Positions 31,413 through 40,546 of a stretch of DNA of 64,000 nt are shown in pieces. The stretch comes from Flavobacterium sediminilitoris (lineage in GTDB: Bacteria > Bacteroidota > Bacteroidia > Flavobacteriales > Flavobacteriaceae). The stretch lies in assembly GCF_023008245.1 (NCBI RefSeq), contig NZ_CP090145.1:2976001-3040000 (forward strand), read 5' to 3'. Both the position numbers and the translations under genes were made by a program. The notes under the pieces are model-generated. The model worked only from the letters and a program-made list of their open reading frames with translations. It was not told where the DNA came from and searched no databases. The number at the start of each line of letters is the position of its first letter. Positions within the stretch are counted from its first letter, which is position 1.

Positions 31413-34178
31413 ATGTTTTCTTTTATAAAAAAGATTTTTCTTTTTCTTTTATTCTGCTCCTATACTGCTTTTTCTCAGAATGAATTAGCACAAGAAATAG
31501 ATGCAATATTGCAAACAGAGCATCCAGATAAGGAAGTTGGTAATAAAGAAAAACTACAACAGCTATTGTATTTACTTTCTAAACAAAATAAAACAACTAA
31601 AACACCTCAACTAGGAAATTTATATGCCGAAATAGGGAAATATTATTATAAAAACAAGAGTAATGAAAAGGCAATTGTAATGCTTAAAAAAGCTCTTCAG
31701 ATTCAAGAGTTGTATAAGAAAGAATCGTTAGAAATACTTAATAAAACTAGAAACAACTTAGCCTGGATTTATTCTTATGAAGGAAGAGAAAGTGAACGTT
31801 ATAAAGTATTAGAACAATTATTACATGATGATGGAAATGATAAATATACCTTAAATGCAGGTATTGATGTAGCAGTTTTAGAAACTAAAAAAGGTGACTT
31901 TTATTCAGGATTAAATAGATTAAATGTTCTGTTAGCTAGAAATAATGCTATTGATGAAGAAATAAGATTACGCACAGTTATTGTTTGGATTTATGGAAAG
32001 ATGTATGAAAATGTTTTTGCTTCAAAAAGACCTTCCGATTTTCAAATAGTAAAGAAGCATCAATTAAAAATTGAAAAAGAATTTAATAATACGTCTTTAA
32101 ATACGAATGATTTATATACTGCTTATAATAATTTAGCCAATGTATATGATGCTTTTGGAGATACTGAGACAGCCTTACAATTATATTCAAAAGTAGAATC
32201 GTATTATAAAACACAAGGTGATATAGATAAAAGTTTAACCGCTTTAAATAATATAGGGCTTCTGTATTCTAAACAGGGGAAGCACAAACAAGCTACACGT
32301 TGTTATCAAGAAGTAATTCATGGTGCTACAGCTATAGCTCAGATTGCCACCGCTTATGATAACACGGGATATTTTTTAAATACCAATGTACCTTTAGATA
32401 AAATTCCTTATTTTCAAAAAGCCATACAAATTCTTTTAGAACAAAAAGAAACAACATTTACAGTTCCTTCTTTGGCAATAATTAGAGAATCAGGCTATCA
32501 ACAAGATCTATTAGTGTATTTAGTAGATTTAGCCTATCATTATGTTGAAGCTTATAAAAAAGACGGAAACAAGGCTTATTTGTTCCAAGCTAAAGCAGTT
32601 TTATATCGTATAGATGAGTTAGTGTCTCTTATGCGATATGAAAGTAATACGGAACAGTCTAAATTGTTTTGGATTGAAAAAGGAGTAAATACTTATATGT
32701 TAGCAGTAGAAGTGTGCTACGGTTTAAAAAAGCCAGATGAAGCGTTTTATTTTATGGAAAAAAACAAGGCTTTGTTGCTGCAAGAAAACATTAAACTATT
32801 TCAAGCAAAATTAGAATTAGAAGTACCTAAATCTTTACAGGAACGCGAATATAAATTGCACTATGAATTAATGGCCTTGAATAAACAATTTCAAGAATAT
32901 CCTAATGATCATTTATTAAAACAAAAATATAGTAAAAAGCATAAAGAATTTCAGCAGTTCATGGATTCATTACAGCAAAAATATCCTGATTATGTAAAAA
33001 TTAAAAAAGAAATCGAAACAATTACTATAGATAAAGCCATTGCTACAACCATTTCAAACGAAGATTGTTTTGTAACCTATATTTTAAATGAAAAAGAAGG
33101 GTATGGTATTTTTTGTACAGCCAAAGAAAAGATAATGTTTAAAATTTCTGATGTTCCTGCTTTTCAAAAGAATTTAGTTGTTTTAAAAGATTATATGAAA
33201 CAGCCTATTTTAGATAAGAACGAAATGGTTCATTTTAAACAATTGGGTTATGACGTTTTTAAATCACTATTCCCTTTTAAAGGTGCATTAGAAAAAATAA
33301 CAAATAAAAAAATAATCATTGTCCCTGATGACACGTTATTAAACTTGCCATTTGAAGCCTTGCCTATTCGAACGAATGGAGTTCTGTCTGAAAATTATTT
33401 GGTATCTATAGCAGAAGTATCTTATTTGCAATCGTTTTCTGTTTTTGAAAAAATAAAGCAGAAAGAAAACAAACCTGCAAAAAAACTCTTAGCAATGGCT
33501 CCTTATCAATTTGAAAATAAAGCATTGCAGGAGTTATTACGCTCTAAAGAAGCTATGGAAGCCTTAGGTGTTTATCAATCATCTGATATTTTTACGGGAA
33601 AACAAGCCACAAAAGAAAACTTCTATAAATACAGTTCAGATTATGAAATTATTCATTTAAATACGCATGCTGGTATTGATAGTATTACTCAAACACCTTG
33701 GATATCATTTCAAAAAAATCAATTAACACTCAATGAATTATATGGTATTAATAGTCAAGCTGAATTGGTTATTTTAGATGCTTGTAAGACAAATGATGGC
33801 GAATTTGCTTCAGGAGAAGGAATAATTAGCTTGTCAAGAGGTTTTTTCTACAATGGATCAAAAAGCGTATTGGCATCTTTATGGAATGTTAATGAAAAAG
33901 CAGGAAATGAAATTATAGATGCTTTTTATGCTAAATTAAAACAAGGGAAATCGAAATCAAAAGCGCTACAATTGGCAAAAACAAAATATTTAAAAGAGCA
34001 TCAATTTTCAGAAGTATTACCTTATTATTGGGCTTCTTTTACTCTTACAGGAGACACAGAATCTATAAATATTTCTAAAAAAATGTCTTATGTGGAAATA
34101 CTATTTATTGTTTTACTATTGGGATTGGTTTTAGGGTATTTATACTATAAGAAAAAAAGATTCTTTTTAAAAAAATAA
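31413..34178 (+). CDS. Secreted/membrane TPR-CHAT caspase-like protease
   Basis: This is 921 residues from the start at 31413 (MFSFIKKIFLFLLFCSYTAFS), which gives a clean signal peptide. A start at 31398 is possible. The N-terminal half is tetratricopeptide repeats (YAEIGKYYYKNKSNEKAIVM, AYNNLANVYDAFGDTETALQ, ALNNIGLLYSKQGKHKQATR). The C-terminal CHAT domain contains H752 (HLNTHAGID) and C791 (LVILDACKT), the expected dyad. One transmembrane helix (about residues 885-907, VEILFIVLLLGLVLGYLYY) and a basic tail follow. The catalytic domain therefore faces the periplasm, unlike cytosolic CHAT proteases of CRISPR or gasdermin systems. Its substrate is unknown. Confidence 0.92.
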   Translation: MFSFIKKIFLFLLFCSYTAFSQNELAQEIDAILQTEHPDKEVGNKEKLQQLLYLLSKQNKTTKTPQLGNLYAEIGKYYYKNKSNEKAIVMLKKALQIQELYKKESLEILNKTRNNLAWIYSYEGRESERYKVLEQLLHDDGNDKYTLNAGIDVAVLETKKGDFYSGLNRLNVLLARNNAIDEEIRLRTVIVWIYGKMYENVFASKRPSDFQIVKKHQLKIEKEFNNTSLNTNDLYTAYNNLANVYDAFGDTETALQLYSKVESYYKTQGDIDKSLTALNNIGLLYSKQGKHKQATRCYQEVIHGATAIAQIATAYDNTGYFLNTNVPLDKIPYFQKAIQILLEQKETTFTVPSLAIIRESGYQQDLLVYLVDLAYHYVEAYKKDGNKAYLFQAKAVLYRIDELVSLMRYESNTEQSKLFWIEKGVNTYMLAVEVCYGLKKPDEAFYFMEKNKALLLQENIKLFQAKLELEVPKSLQEREYKLHYELMALNKQFQEYPNDHLLKQKYSKKHKEFQQFMDSLQQKYPDYVKIKKEIETITIDKAIATTISNEDCFVTYILNEKEGYGIFCTAKEKIMFKISDVPAFQKNLVVLKDYMKQPILDKNEMVHFKQLGYDVFKSLFPFKGALEKITNKKIIIVPDDTLLNLPFEALPIRTNGVLSENYLVSIAEVSYLQSFSVFEKIKQKENKPAKKLLAMAPYQFENKALQELLRSKEAMEALGVYQSSDIFTGKQATKENFYKYSSDYEIIHLNTHAGIDSITQTPWISFQKNQLTLNELYGINSQAELVILDACKTNDGEFASGEGIISLSRGFFYNGSKSVLASLWNVNEKAGNEIIDAFYAKLKQGKSKSKALQLAKTKYLKEHQFSEVLPYYWASFTLTGDTESINISKKMSYVEILFIVLLLGLVLGYLYYKKKRFFLKK

Positions 34179-34202
34179 AGAACTTTAAAAAGTTCATTTT
34201 TT

Positions 34203-34236
34203 AAACTCAGCAAGCACTTTGTTGGGTTATTTTTTG
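34203..34236 (+). terminator. Probable terminator after the CHAT gene
   Basis: AACTCAGCAA pairs with TTGTTGGGTT through two G-T pairs, with a 6-base loop and a following T run. Confidence 0.6.
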
Positions 34237-34369
34237 GGTAATGAATTTTAATTTTTCACACTTAGATATAGATCGATCTAAGTGGTGGAACCCGAAAAAC
34301 CATTTAAAAGAGTAGGGAACAAACAACTTTATTTAATTTTTTAAGTTAAATAATGCAAAACAGTATATC

Positions 34370-36136
34370 ATGAAAAAACTATTTTATTTATTAATTATTA
34401 TTCCCTTTATGTGTATTGGGCAAATGCCAAATCTGGTTGTTAATCCCGATTTTGAACAGGGTTCTATTCCTAATTTACCAGGACAAATAAGTTATGCTAC
34501 AGGCTGGAATGATCAATGTACAGATCCGTTAATGTTTACAAATGGAGGTGCAGGAGTAGATTTGTTAGACAGATCTTCTTCAAACCCTAGTTTAAAAGTT
34601 CCTACAAATCTTTGGGGAAGTATAGATGAAAGAACAGGAGATAGGCGATATGCTCATTTATGGCAAACACAAAATGCAGGACCATTAGGTAATCAGCTTG
34701 CAGGAGAACGATTAAAAGGGAGTTTAACAACATCTTTGGCTACAGGTGATTATAGAGTGTGCTTTTGGGGAGCTAGAGCAACAACAAGTTTATTATCTTT
34801 AGATAATCCATATCAAATTGTAGAAGTTTACCTTGTTAATAATAATAACTGTGAAACTAGTGGAAAATTAATATTGACTACAGCAAATATGACCTATGAT
34901 GGTGGAGGTAACTCTATTTGGAGGTTATATTGTGCAAATTTTACTATTTCTTCTTCTGAAGCAGGACAGTTTAATAAAATTCTATTTAAAATAAAAACAC
35001 CACCTAACACACCGAGTTATCGTCATAAGCAATCTGTGTATATAGATGAAGTAAGTATAACGAAAGGTTGTGAAGATATAGTATTAAATCTACCAAATGA
35101 AATTGAAGTTTGTGATAATAATTTTGAAGAATTATGTGGACCATATAGTACATTTCCTACTCCTATTTATACTTATGAATGGTGGGGACCTCATCCTACA
35201 TTACCAGTAAGTACTCTTTTATCTACATCAAGGTGCTTTACGCCTAATCGTTATGGAAGTTATAAGTTTAAAATAACAGATCAAAATGGATGTACTACCG
35301 AACATATTATTACAATTAAAAAACCTAAAATAGTGCTGCCAGAGATTGCAAATATTGAATGGTGTCCTGGTGTTTCAAAAGATCCTATTTTTGCAGGATG
35401 GCCTACTAATCCTTTTATAGGTTATAACTGTGATTATTCAATTCAATGGACTTTTAATGGTTCAATTTTAGGTGGATATAACGATTACCGTATTCCTTTT
35501 CAAGGTGAAGGTGTTTATTGTGTTTTAGTAACATTTTCAGATTATTCAGTAGAGAAGTGTTTTACTGCCACAAAATGTTGTAAACCAAAAACTGAGTTTG
35601 CAGTAAGTTGGTATGCAGGAGCAAATCCACACACTATCACAGTGTCTAATTATGTTGCCAATATTGGAGATTATGATTCAGAAACATTCTATGTATATAA
35701 AGATTGTAATAATGATGGAAACTCTGGACCTTGGACCTTAGTAAATTCGATATCAAGAAGTAGTAATTTTAATACTCCATTACATTTTGAAAATTTAGAT
35801 CCAAATTGTGCTTATAAAATAGTACATGCCGTATCAAAAATATGTTTAAGACAATCTTTTATTCATACAGAATATGTAGGAGGTAATTTAGGAAAAATAG
35901 TTTTTTCTTTATCACCTAATCCAGCTATTGATAGGGTAACTATAAGTATTGAAGATTATAACTCAACGCTTAATTATCTTCTTTCTATTTATGATTTTTC
36001 AGGGAATAAGCTAGAAGAAAAGAATATTAATTTGTCAAGAACTTCTATTAATATTTCTAATTATAATAAAGGAATCTATTTTATTAAGGTTTCTAATGGA
36101 AAAGAAACTGAAACTTTGAAACTAGTAAAAGAATAG
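34370..36136 (+). CDS. T9SS type A sorting-domain protein
   Basis: This 588-residue protein has a signal peptide (MKKLFYLLIIIPFMCIG). The large N-terminal region is beta-rich and cysteine-containing, with a carbohydrate-binding or jelly-roll-like look (residues 20-240, NLVVNPDFEQGSIPNLPG), and two Ig-like segments follow. The C-terminal sorting domain has FSLSPNPAIDRVTISIED, IYDFSGNKLEE and GIYFIKVSNGKETETLKLVK. It is therefore exported by the type IX system to the cell surface or medium. It follows the CHAT gene and may be the effector or substrate of the upstream proteases. No enzymatic domain is evident. Confidence 0.9.
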   Translation: MKKLFYLLIIIPFMCIGQMPNLVVNPDFEQGSIPNLPGQISYATGWNDQCTDPLMFTNGGAGVDLLDRSSSNPSLKVPTNLWGSIDERTGDRRYAHLWQTQNAGPLGNQLAGERLKGSLTTSLATGDYRVCFWGARATTSLLSLDNPYQIVEVYLVNNNNCETSGKLILTTANMTYDGGGNSIWRLYCANFTISSSEAGQFNKILFKIKTPPNTPSYRHKQSVYIDEVSITKGCEDIVLNLPNEIEVCDNNFEELCGPYSTFPTPIYTYEWWGPHPTLPVSTLLSTSRCFTPNRYGSYKFKITDQNGCTTEHIITIKKPKIVLPEIANIEWCPGVSKDPIFAGWPTNPFIGYNCDYSIQWTFNGSILGGYNDYRIPFQGEGVYCVLVTFSDYSVEKCFTATKCCKPKTEFAVSWYAGANPHTITVSNYVANIGDYDSETFYVYKDCNNDGNSGPWTLVNSISRSSNFNTPLHFENLDPNCAYKIVHAVSKICLRQSFIHTEYVGGNLGKIVFSLSPNPAIDRVTISIEDYNSTLNYLLSIYDFSGNKLEEKNINLSRTSINISNYNKGIYFIKVSNGKETETLKLVKE

Positions 36137-36156
36137 TTTTCTTTTTTCAATACAAG

Positions 36157-36195
36157 AATATCTGATTGTAGCATTGCTATAATCGGATATTTTTA
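36157..36195 (+). terminator. Terminator of the T9SS gene
   Basis: AATATCTGATTGTAG folds against CTATAATCGGATATT (one G-T pair and one mismatch), followed by TTTTATTT. Confidence 0.8.
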
Positions 36196-36358
36196 TTTAG
36201 TAATTGAACCTTCTATTTTATAGATTAAATTATTTAATTGATATTTAGTTGTATTTTTATGTATAAAAATTAATAAATCATATTTTTTTACAAAAATAAA
36301 TGATGAATCCATAATTTAAATTGTGCTAATTTAATATATTTATGCAAAATTTATATAT

Positions 36359-36778
36359 ATGGAGATAGTTGCTTGTCCAAAATGTCAAAATACTAAAGTT
36401 GTAAAAAGCGGAATTATAAAGGAAAGACAACGTTATTTGTGCAAATCATGTACTTATTATTTCACAGTAAATAAAGTAGGGAAGAAGATAGACGACTATT
36501 ATGTAACTAAAGCACTACAACTATATTTAGAAGGATTAAGCTATAGAGAAATTGAACGTATTATAGGTGTTTCTCATGTATCAATTAGTAATTGGGTAAA
36601 AGAATTTAAAATAAAGAAACCTCCACATCCTAATTATCATCCTAGCTATAAGATATTTAAGCATGCAGAATTAGTGGAATATTTAAAGAATAAAGACCAA
36701 TTATCTGGTGCAGGAATGATTATTACAGAGTTAGGAGATAAATTTATGTTAATAAAATGGGAACGTTTTAAAGATTAA
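36359..36778 (+). CDS. Domesticated transposase-like (InsA-type) zinc-ribbon/HTH protein
   Basis: This 139-residue protein has a zinc ribbon (CPKCQNTKVVKSG, YLCKSCTYYFTV) followed by an HTH (LEGLSYREIERIIGVSHVSISNWV), the architecture of IS1-type InsA and IS1595-like N-termini. No catalytic domain, terminal inverted repeat or partner ORF is present. The frame is intact, and it ends with a short C-terminal domain (LSGAGMIITELGDKFMLIKW). This suggests a host gene. It lies just upstream of the acetate-type porin and symporter genes on the same strand and may regulate them. This is inference from position. Confidence 0.85.
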   Translation: MEIVACPKCQNTKVVKSGIIKERQRYLCKSCTYYFTVNKVGKKIDDYYVTKALQLYLEGLSYREIERIIGVSHVSISNWVKEFKIKKPPHPNYHPSYKIFKHAELVEYLKNKDQLSGAGMIITELGDKFMLIKWERFKD

Positions 36779-36876
36779 CTATACTTACTTTACATTTATA
36801 TATATACTTTATTACAGGATTGGAAAATAATTCTAAAATTTGGTTGAATCAAAAACAAACAATCAAATTTTATAGT

Positions 36877-38112
36877 ATGAGAAAAATGTTGATTATTACT
36901 GGATTATTTCTTTCAATTTTGGGATACTCACAAGGGTCTCCAGATTATGAAGGAGGCTTAAAAGTAAAAATAAATGAAGATGGTTCTAAATATTTTAGAA
37001 TCATATCATGGGCGCAGTTTTGGGCGCAACATAATTCAGACAGACCTTTAGATGTTAATGGCAATGAACAAGCCGATTTAAATTTTAGTTTGCGTAGAGC
37101 AAGGCTTCTATTGTATGCGCAAGTGAGTAAAGATTTCTTAATCCTAACACATTTTGGATTAAACAGTTTAAATGCTGATAACATGAGCCCAACAGGAACA
37201 GGAGATGCTTCGCAACTATTTTTTCATGATGTTTGGGCGCAATATAGCTTAGGAAAAAATCACGCTATAGGAGGTGGGTTGCATTATTGGAATGGTATTT
37301 CTCGTTTAAATAATCAGAGTACATTAAATTTCATGACACTGGACAATCAAAGACAATCATGGGCCACGCTGGGTTTGTCAGATCAATTTGCTCGTCATTT
37401 AGGGGTTTATTTAAAAGGATCTTTCGGAAAATTACAATATAGAGTTTCTGTTAATGAAGCAGAAACCAATAATTTACAAGCAAGTACTACTCCTGTAAAT
37501 GGAGGAAGTGCAACTTATACAGGGAGACGTTTATTAGGATCAAAAGAAGCAGGAAAAACCTATTCGGGCTATTTTGAATATGGTTTTTTAGATAGTGAGA
37601 GTAATTTTTTACCATATAAAGTAGGTTCTTATGTGGGAAGTAAAAAAATATTTAATGTAGGTGCTGGTTTTTTTATGCATCCAAAAGGTTCTGTTATTGC
37701 AGATGCATCAGGTACTTTAAAAGGTGAAGATGTAAACATTCTTGCAGTAGATGCATTTTATGATGCACCAATAGGAAATAATGGTGGTGCAATAACAGCT
37801 TATGCTTTGTATCAAAATACCGATTATGGAAAAGATTTTAGATTAGGTACTACTTATGAAACAGGATCTATGCTTCATGCACATATAGGTTATGTATTAC
37901 CTGTAAAAACTAAAACAAAGTTTCAACCTTATTTGTCTTATGATGATAGAAAAATAGACGCTATTAATGACAATGCTTCTCAATTAGGTATTGGAACTAA
38001 TTTCTATTTAAGTGGACATAATTCTAAGATTACATTAGAATATCAAACGTTAAAATACGCACAAAATGATGCTGTAAATACACTTACACTTCAGGCTATG
38101 ATTTATCTATAA
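36877..38112 (+). CDS. Outer membrane porin of the acetate uptake operon
   Basis: This is 411 residues from the start at 36877 (MRKMLIITGLFLSILGYSQG), which yields a signal peptide. The longer frame uses TTG at 36820 and is rejected. It resembles OprO/OprP-type barrels: FRIISWAQFWAQHNSD, SLRRARLLLYAQVSKDFLILTHFG and repeated amphipathic strands to the C-terminal LQAMIYL. It is followed after 24 bases by the DUF4212 gene and then the sodium symporter, so it probably lets their substrate through the outer membrane. Confidence 0.88.
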   Translation: MRKMLIITGLFLSILGYSQGSPDYEGGLKVKINEDGSKYFRIISWAQFWAQHNSDRPLDVNGNEQADLNFSLRRARLLLYAQVSKDFLILTHFGLNSLNADNMSPTGTGDASQLFFHDVWAQYSLGKNHAIGGGLHYWNGISRLNNQSTLNFMTLDNQRQSWATLGLSDQFARHLGVYLKGSFGKLQYRVSVNEAETNNLQASTTPVNGGSATYTGRRLLGSKEAGKTYSGYFEYGFLDSESNFLPYKVGSYVGSKKIFNVGAGFFMHPKGSVIADASGTLKGEDVNILAVDAFYDAPIGNNGGAITAYALYQNTDYGKDFRLGTTYETGSMLHAHIGYVLPVKTKTKFQPYLSYDDRKIDAINDNASQLGIGTNFYLSGHNSKITLEYQTLKYAQNDAVNTLTLQAMIYL

Positions 38113-38136
38113 AATCTCAATTAAAATAAAATTATT

Positions 38137-38394
38137 ATGAGCGATCAAAAACACGCAACAGCGTACTGGAAGGAAAACTTAAGATACCTTCTCATACTAT
38201 TAAGTATATGGTTTATTGTTTCTTATGGAGCAGGAATACTTTTTAAAGATCTGTTAAACGAAATAAAAATAGGAGGTTTTCCATTAGGCTTTTGGTTTGC
38301 CCAACAAGGATCTATTTATGTGTTTGTCGTTCTCATTTTTGTCTATGTTAGGTTAATGAATAAGCTAGACAAGAAATATGGATATGACGAATAA
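38137..38394 (+). CDS. DUF4212 symporter small subunit
   Basis: This 85-residue protein has two transmembrane helices (YLLILLSIWFIVSYGAGILF and YVFVVLIFVYVRLMNKLD) and the family loop GGFPLGFWFAQQGS. DUF4212 proteins are the small partner of VC_2705-type sodium/solute symporters. The large subunit gene begins 25 bases downstream. Neither half is expected to work alone. Confidence 0.94.
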   Translation: MSDQKHATAYWKENLRYLLILLSIWFIVSYGAGILFKDLLNEIKIGGFPLGFWFAQQGSIYVFVVLIFVYVRLMNKLDKKYGYDE

Positions 38395-38419
38395 AAACTA
38401 ATACTTTAAAGAAAAAATC

Positions 38420-40174
38420 ATGGATGTACAAAATTGGACATATATAATTGTAGGCATTACGTTTGCCATATACATAGGAATTGCTATTTGGTCTAGAGCT
38501 GGTTCCACAAAAGAGTTTTATGTAGCAGGAGGAGGTGTTTCTCCATTAGCGAATGGAATGGCAACAGCAGCTGACTGGATGTCTGCGGCTTCGTTTATTT
38601 CAATGGCAGGTATTATTTCATTCGCAGGCTATGATGGAGCTGTTTACCTTATGGGTTGGACAGGTGGTTATGTATTACTAGCATTGTTATTAGCTCCTTA
38701 TTTACGAAAATTTGGAAAGTTTACAGTTCCTGATTTCATAGGAGAGCGCTATTATTCAAAAACGGCTCGATCAGTTGCTGTTTTCTGTGCTTTAATTGTA
38801 TCGTTTACTTATGTAGCAGGACAAATGCGAGGTGTAGGTGTTGTATTCTCTCGTTTTTTAGAAGTAGAAATTGAAACAGGAGTTGTTATTGGAATGATTA
38901 TCGTATTATTTTATGCTGTTTTAGGAGGAATGAAAGGTATTACATATACTCAAGTGGCACAATATTGTGTTTTAATATTCGCTTTTATGGTACCTGCTAT
39001 TTTTATCTCTATTCAAATGACAGGTAATCCAATTCCGCAATTAGGAATGGGCAGCACGGTTACAGGTTCAGATACATATTTACTAGATAAATTAAACGGA
39101 TTATCTACCGAATTAGGTTTTGCAGAATATACTTCGGGTTCTAAATCAATGATTGATGTTTTTGCTATTACTTTAGCATTGATGGTAGGAACAGCAGGAT
39201 TGCCACATGTTATTGTTCGTTTCTTTACTGTGAAAAAAGTACGCGATGCTCGTAAATCTGCTGGATGGGCTTTATTGTTAATTGCTATTCTATATACAAC
39301 GGCTCCTGCGGTTTCCGTTTTCGCAAAAGCAAATCTTATTGATACAGTTAACGATAAAAACTATGCCGATATGCCGCAATGGTTTACTAACTGGGAAAAA
39401 ACAGGTCTACTAAAATATGAAGATAAAAATGGAGATGGTAAAATACAGTATTACAATGATAAATCAAAAGATGCAGCTTTTATAACGGCATCAGAAACGA
39501 AAGGATTAAAAGGAAATGAGTTAACTATTGATAATGATATTATGGTATTGGCTAATCCTGAAATTGCCAAATTGCCAAATTGGGTTATTGCTTTAGTAGC
39601 AGCCGGAGCTTTAGCAGCCGCTTTGTCAACTGCTGCTGGATTGTTATTGGTTATTTCATCTTCTGTTTCTCATGATTTAATTAAGAAAATGATTAATCCA
39701 TCTATTTCTGAAAAGGGTGAATTATGGGCAGCTCGTGGTGCAGCGACTGTAGCAGTTGTAATTGCGGGTTATTTTGGAATTAATCCACCTGGTTTTGTAG
39801 CAGCAGTAGTCGCTTTAGCTTTCGGATTAGCAGCCGCTTCATTCTTTCCTGCTATTATTTTAGGAATCTTTCATAAGAAAATGAATAAAGAAGGTGCTAT
39901 TGCGGGTATGATAGTGGGAATGTTGTTAATGCTATATTATATGATGAAATTTAAATTTGGACTATTTGATGGGGGTAAAGAAGCTGTTGCAGGCTTAAAA
40001 GAGTCATGGTGGTTTGGTATTTCACCAGAAGGTTTTGGTACAATTGCTATGATTGTGAACTTTATAGTTGCTTTTATTGTAAATAAATTTACTCCAGAAC
40101 CACCAGCAGATGTACAGGATATTGTAGAGAATATAAGAATCCCTTCGGGAGCTGGTGAAGCAACAGGACATTAA
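38420..40174 (+). CDS. Sodium/solute symporter large subunit (VC_2705/ActP-like)
   Basis: This 584-residue protein has about 13 transmembrane helices of the SSS family. Hallmarks are GSTKEFYVAGGGVSPLANGMA, TAADWMSAASFISMAG and AAGALAAALSTAAGLLLVIS. A soluble insertion at about residues 320-370 contains DKNGDGKIQYYNDKSKDA, an EF-hand-like calcium loop. Such transporters usually carry short-chain monocarboxylates such as acetate. The downstream acetyl-CoA synthetase supports that choice. It is followed by two hairpins. Confidence 0.93.
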   Translation: MDVQNWTYIIVGITFAIYIGIAIWSRAGSTKEFYVAGGGVSPLANGMATAADWMSAASFISMAGIISFAGYDGAVYLMGWTGGYVLLALLLAPYLRKFGKFTVPDFIGERYYSKTARSVAVFCALIVSFTYVAGQMRGVGVVFSRFLEVEIETGVVIGMIIVLFYAVLGGMKGITYTQVAQYCVLIFAFMVPAIFISIQMTGNPIPQLGMGSTVTGSDTYLLDKLNGLSTELGFAEYTSGSKSMIDVFAITLALMVGTAGLPHVIVRFFTVKKVRDARKSAGWALLLIAILYTTAPAVSVFAKANLIDTVNDKNYADMPQWFTNWEKTGLLKYEDKNGDGKIQYYNDKSKDAAFITASETKGLKGNELTIDNDIMVLANPEIAKLPNWVIALVAAGALAAALSTAAGLLLVISSSVSHDLIKKMINPSISEKGELWAARGAATVAVVIAGYFGINPPGFVAAVVALAFGLAAASFFPAIILGIFHKKMNKEGAIAGMIVGMLLMLYYMMKFKFGLFDGGKEAVAGLKESWWFGISPEGFGTIAMIVNFIVAFIVNKFTPEPPADVQDIVENIRIPSGAGEATGH

Positions 40175-40271
40175 TTTTATAAATCAAAAAGGAAAAGGAA
40201 ACATAATGGTGTAATGAATTATTTTAATGCGCTATTTTCCTTTTTAATTAATAGTTATGATTATTAGCACT

Positions 40272-40306
40272 AAAAATCGCTGTAAATATAATACAGCGAT
40301 TTTTTT
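40272..40306 (+). terminator. Terminator of the porin-symporter operon
   Basis: AAAAATCGCTGTA and TACAGCGATTTTT form a perfect 13-bp stem with a 7-base loop and a T run. Confidence 0.88.
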
Positions 40307-40351
40307 AGGTTAAAAAGATATATTGTATTTTTAAGCAGATAAATCAGTAAA

Positions 40352-40546
40352 ATGAAAAAACGACATCAACAAAAATTAGTTGTATTAACGGTTTTTATTT
40401 TTTTAGCGCTAAATCTCCCTTTGTTACTATTATTTGATAGTAGTGATGCATTGTTAGGAATTCCTATATTTTACATATATGTGTTTTCAATTTGGTCGCT
40501 TTCAATTTTAATATCCATTATAATTGTTAATAGATATTATGAATAG
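40352..40546 (+). CDS. Small two-helix membrane protein coupled to the symporter-kinase
   Basis: This 64-residue protein has two transmembrane helices (VVLTVFIFLALNLPLLLLF and FYIYVFSIWSLSILISIIIV). Its stop overlaps the start of the symporter-kinase gene by 8 bases (ATGAATAG), so translation is coupled. By analogy with the DUF4212 small subunit next door, it may be an accessory subunit of the SSS-type sensor domain. No family name is recognised. Confidence 0.82.
   Translation: MKKRHQQKLVVLTVFIFLALNLPLLLLFDSSDALLGIPIFYIYVFSIWSLSILISIIIVNRYYE

Noticed and set aside
36359-36778. Active IS1-type insertion sequence
   Set aside because: No InsB-like catalytic frame, terminal inverted repeats or target duplication were found around it.
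36820-36876. TTG-initiated N-terminal extension of the porin
   Set aside because: The extension would bury the signal peptide, which starts cleanly at 36877.
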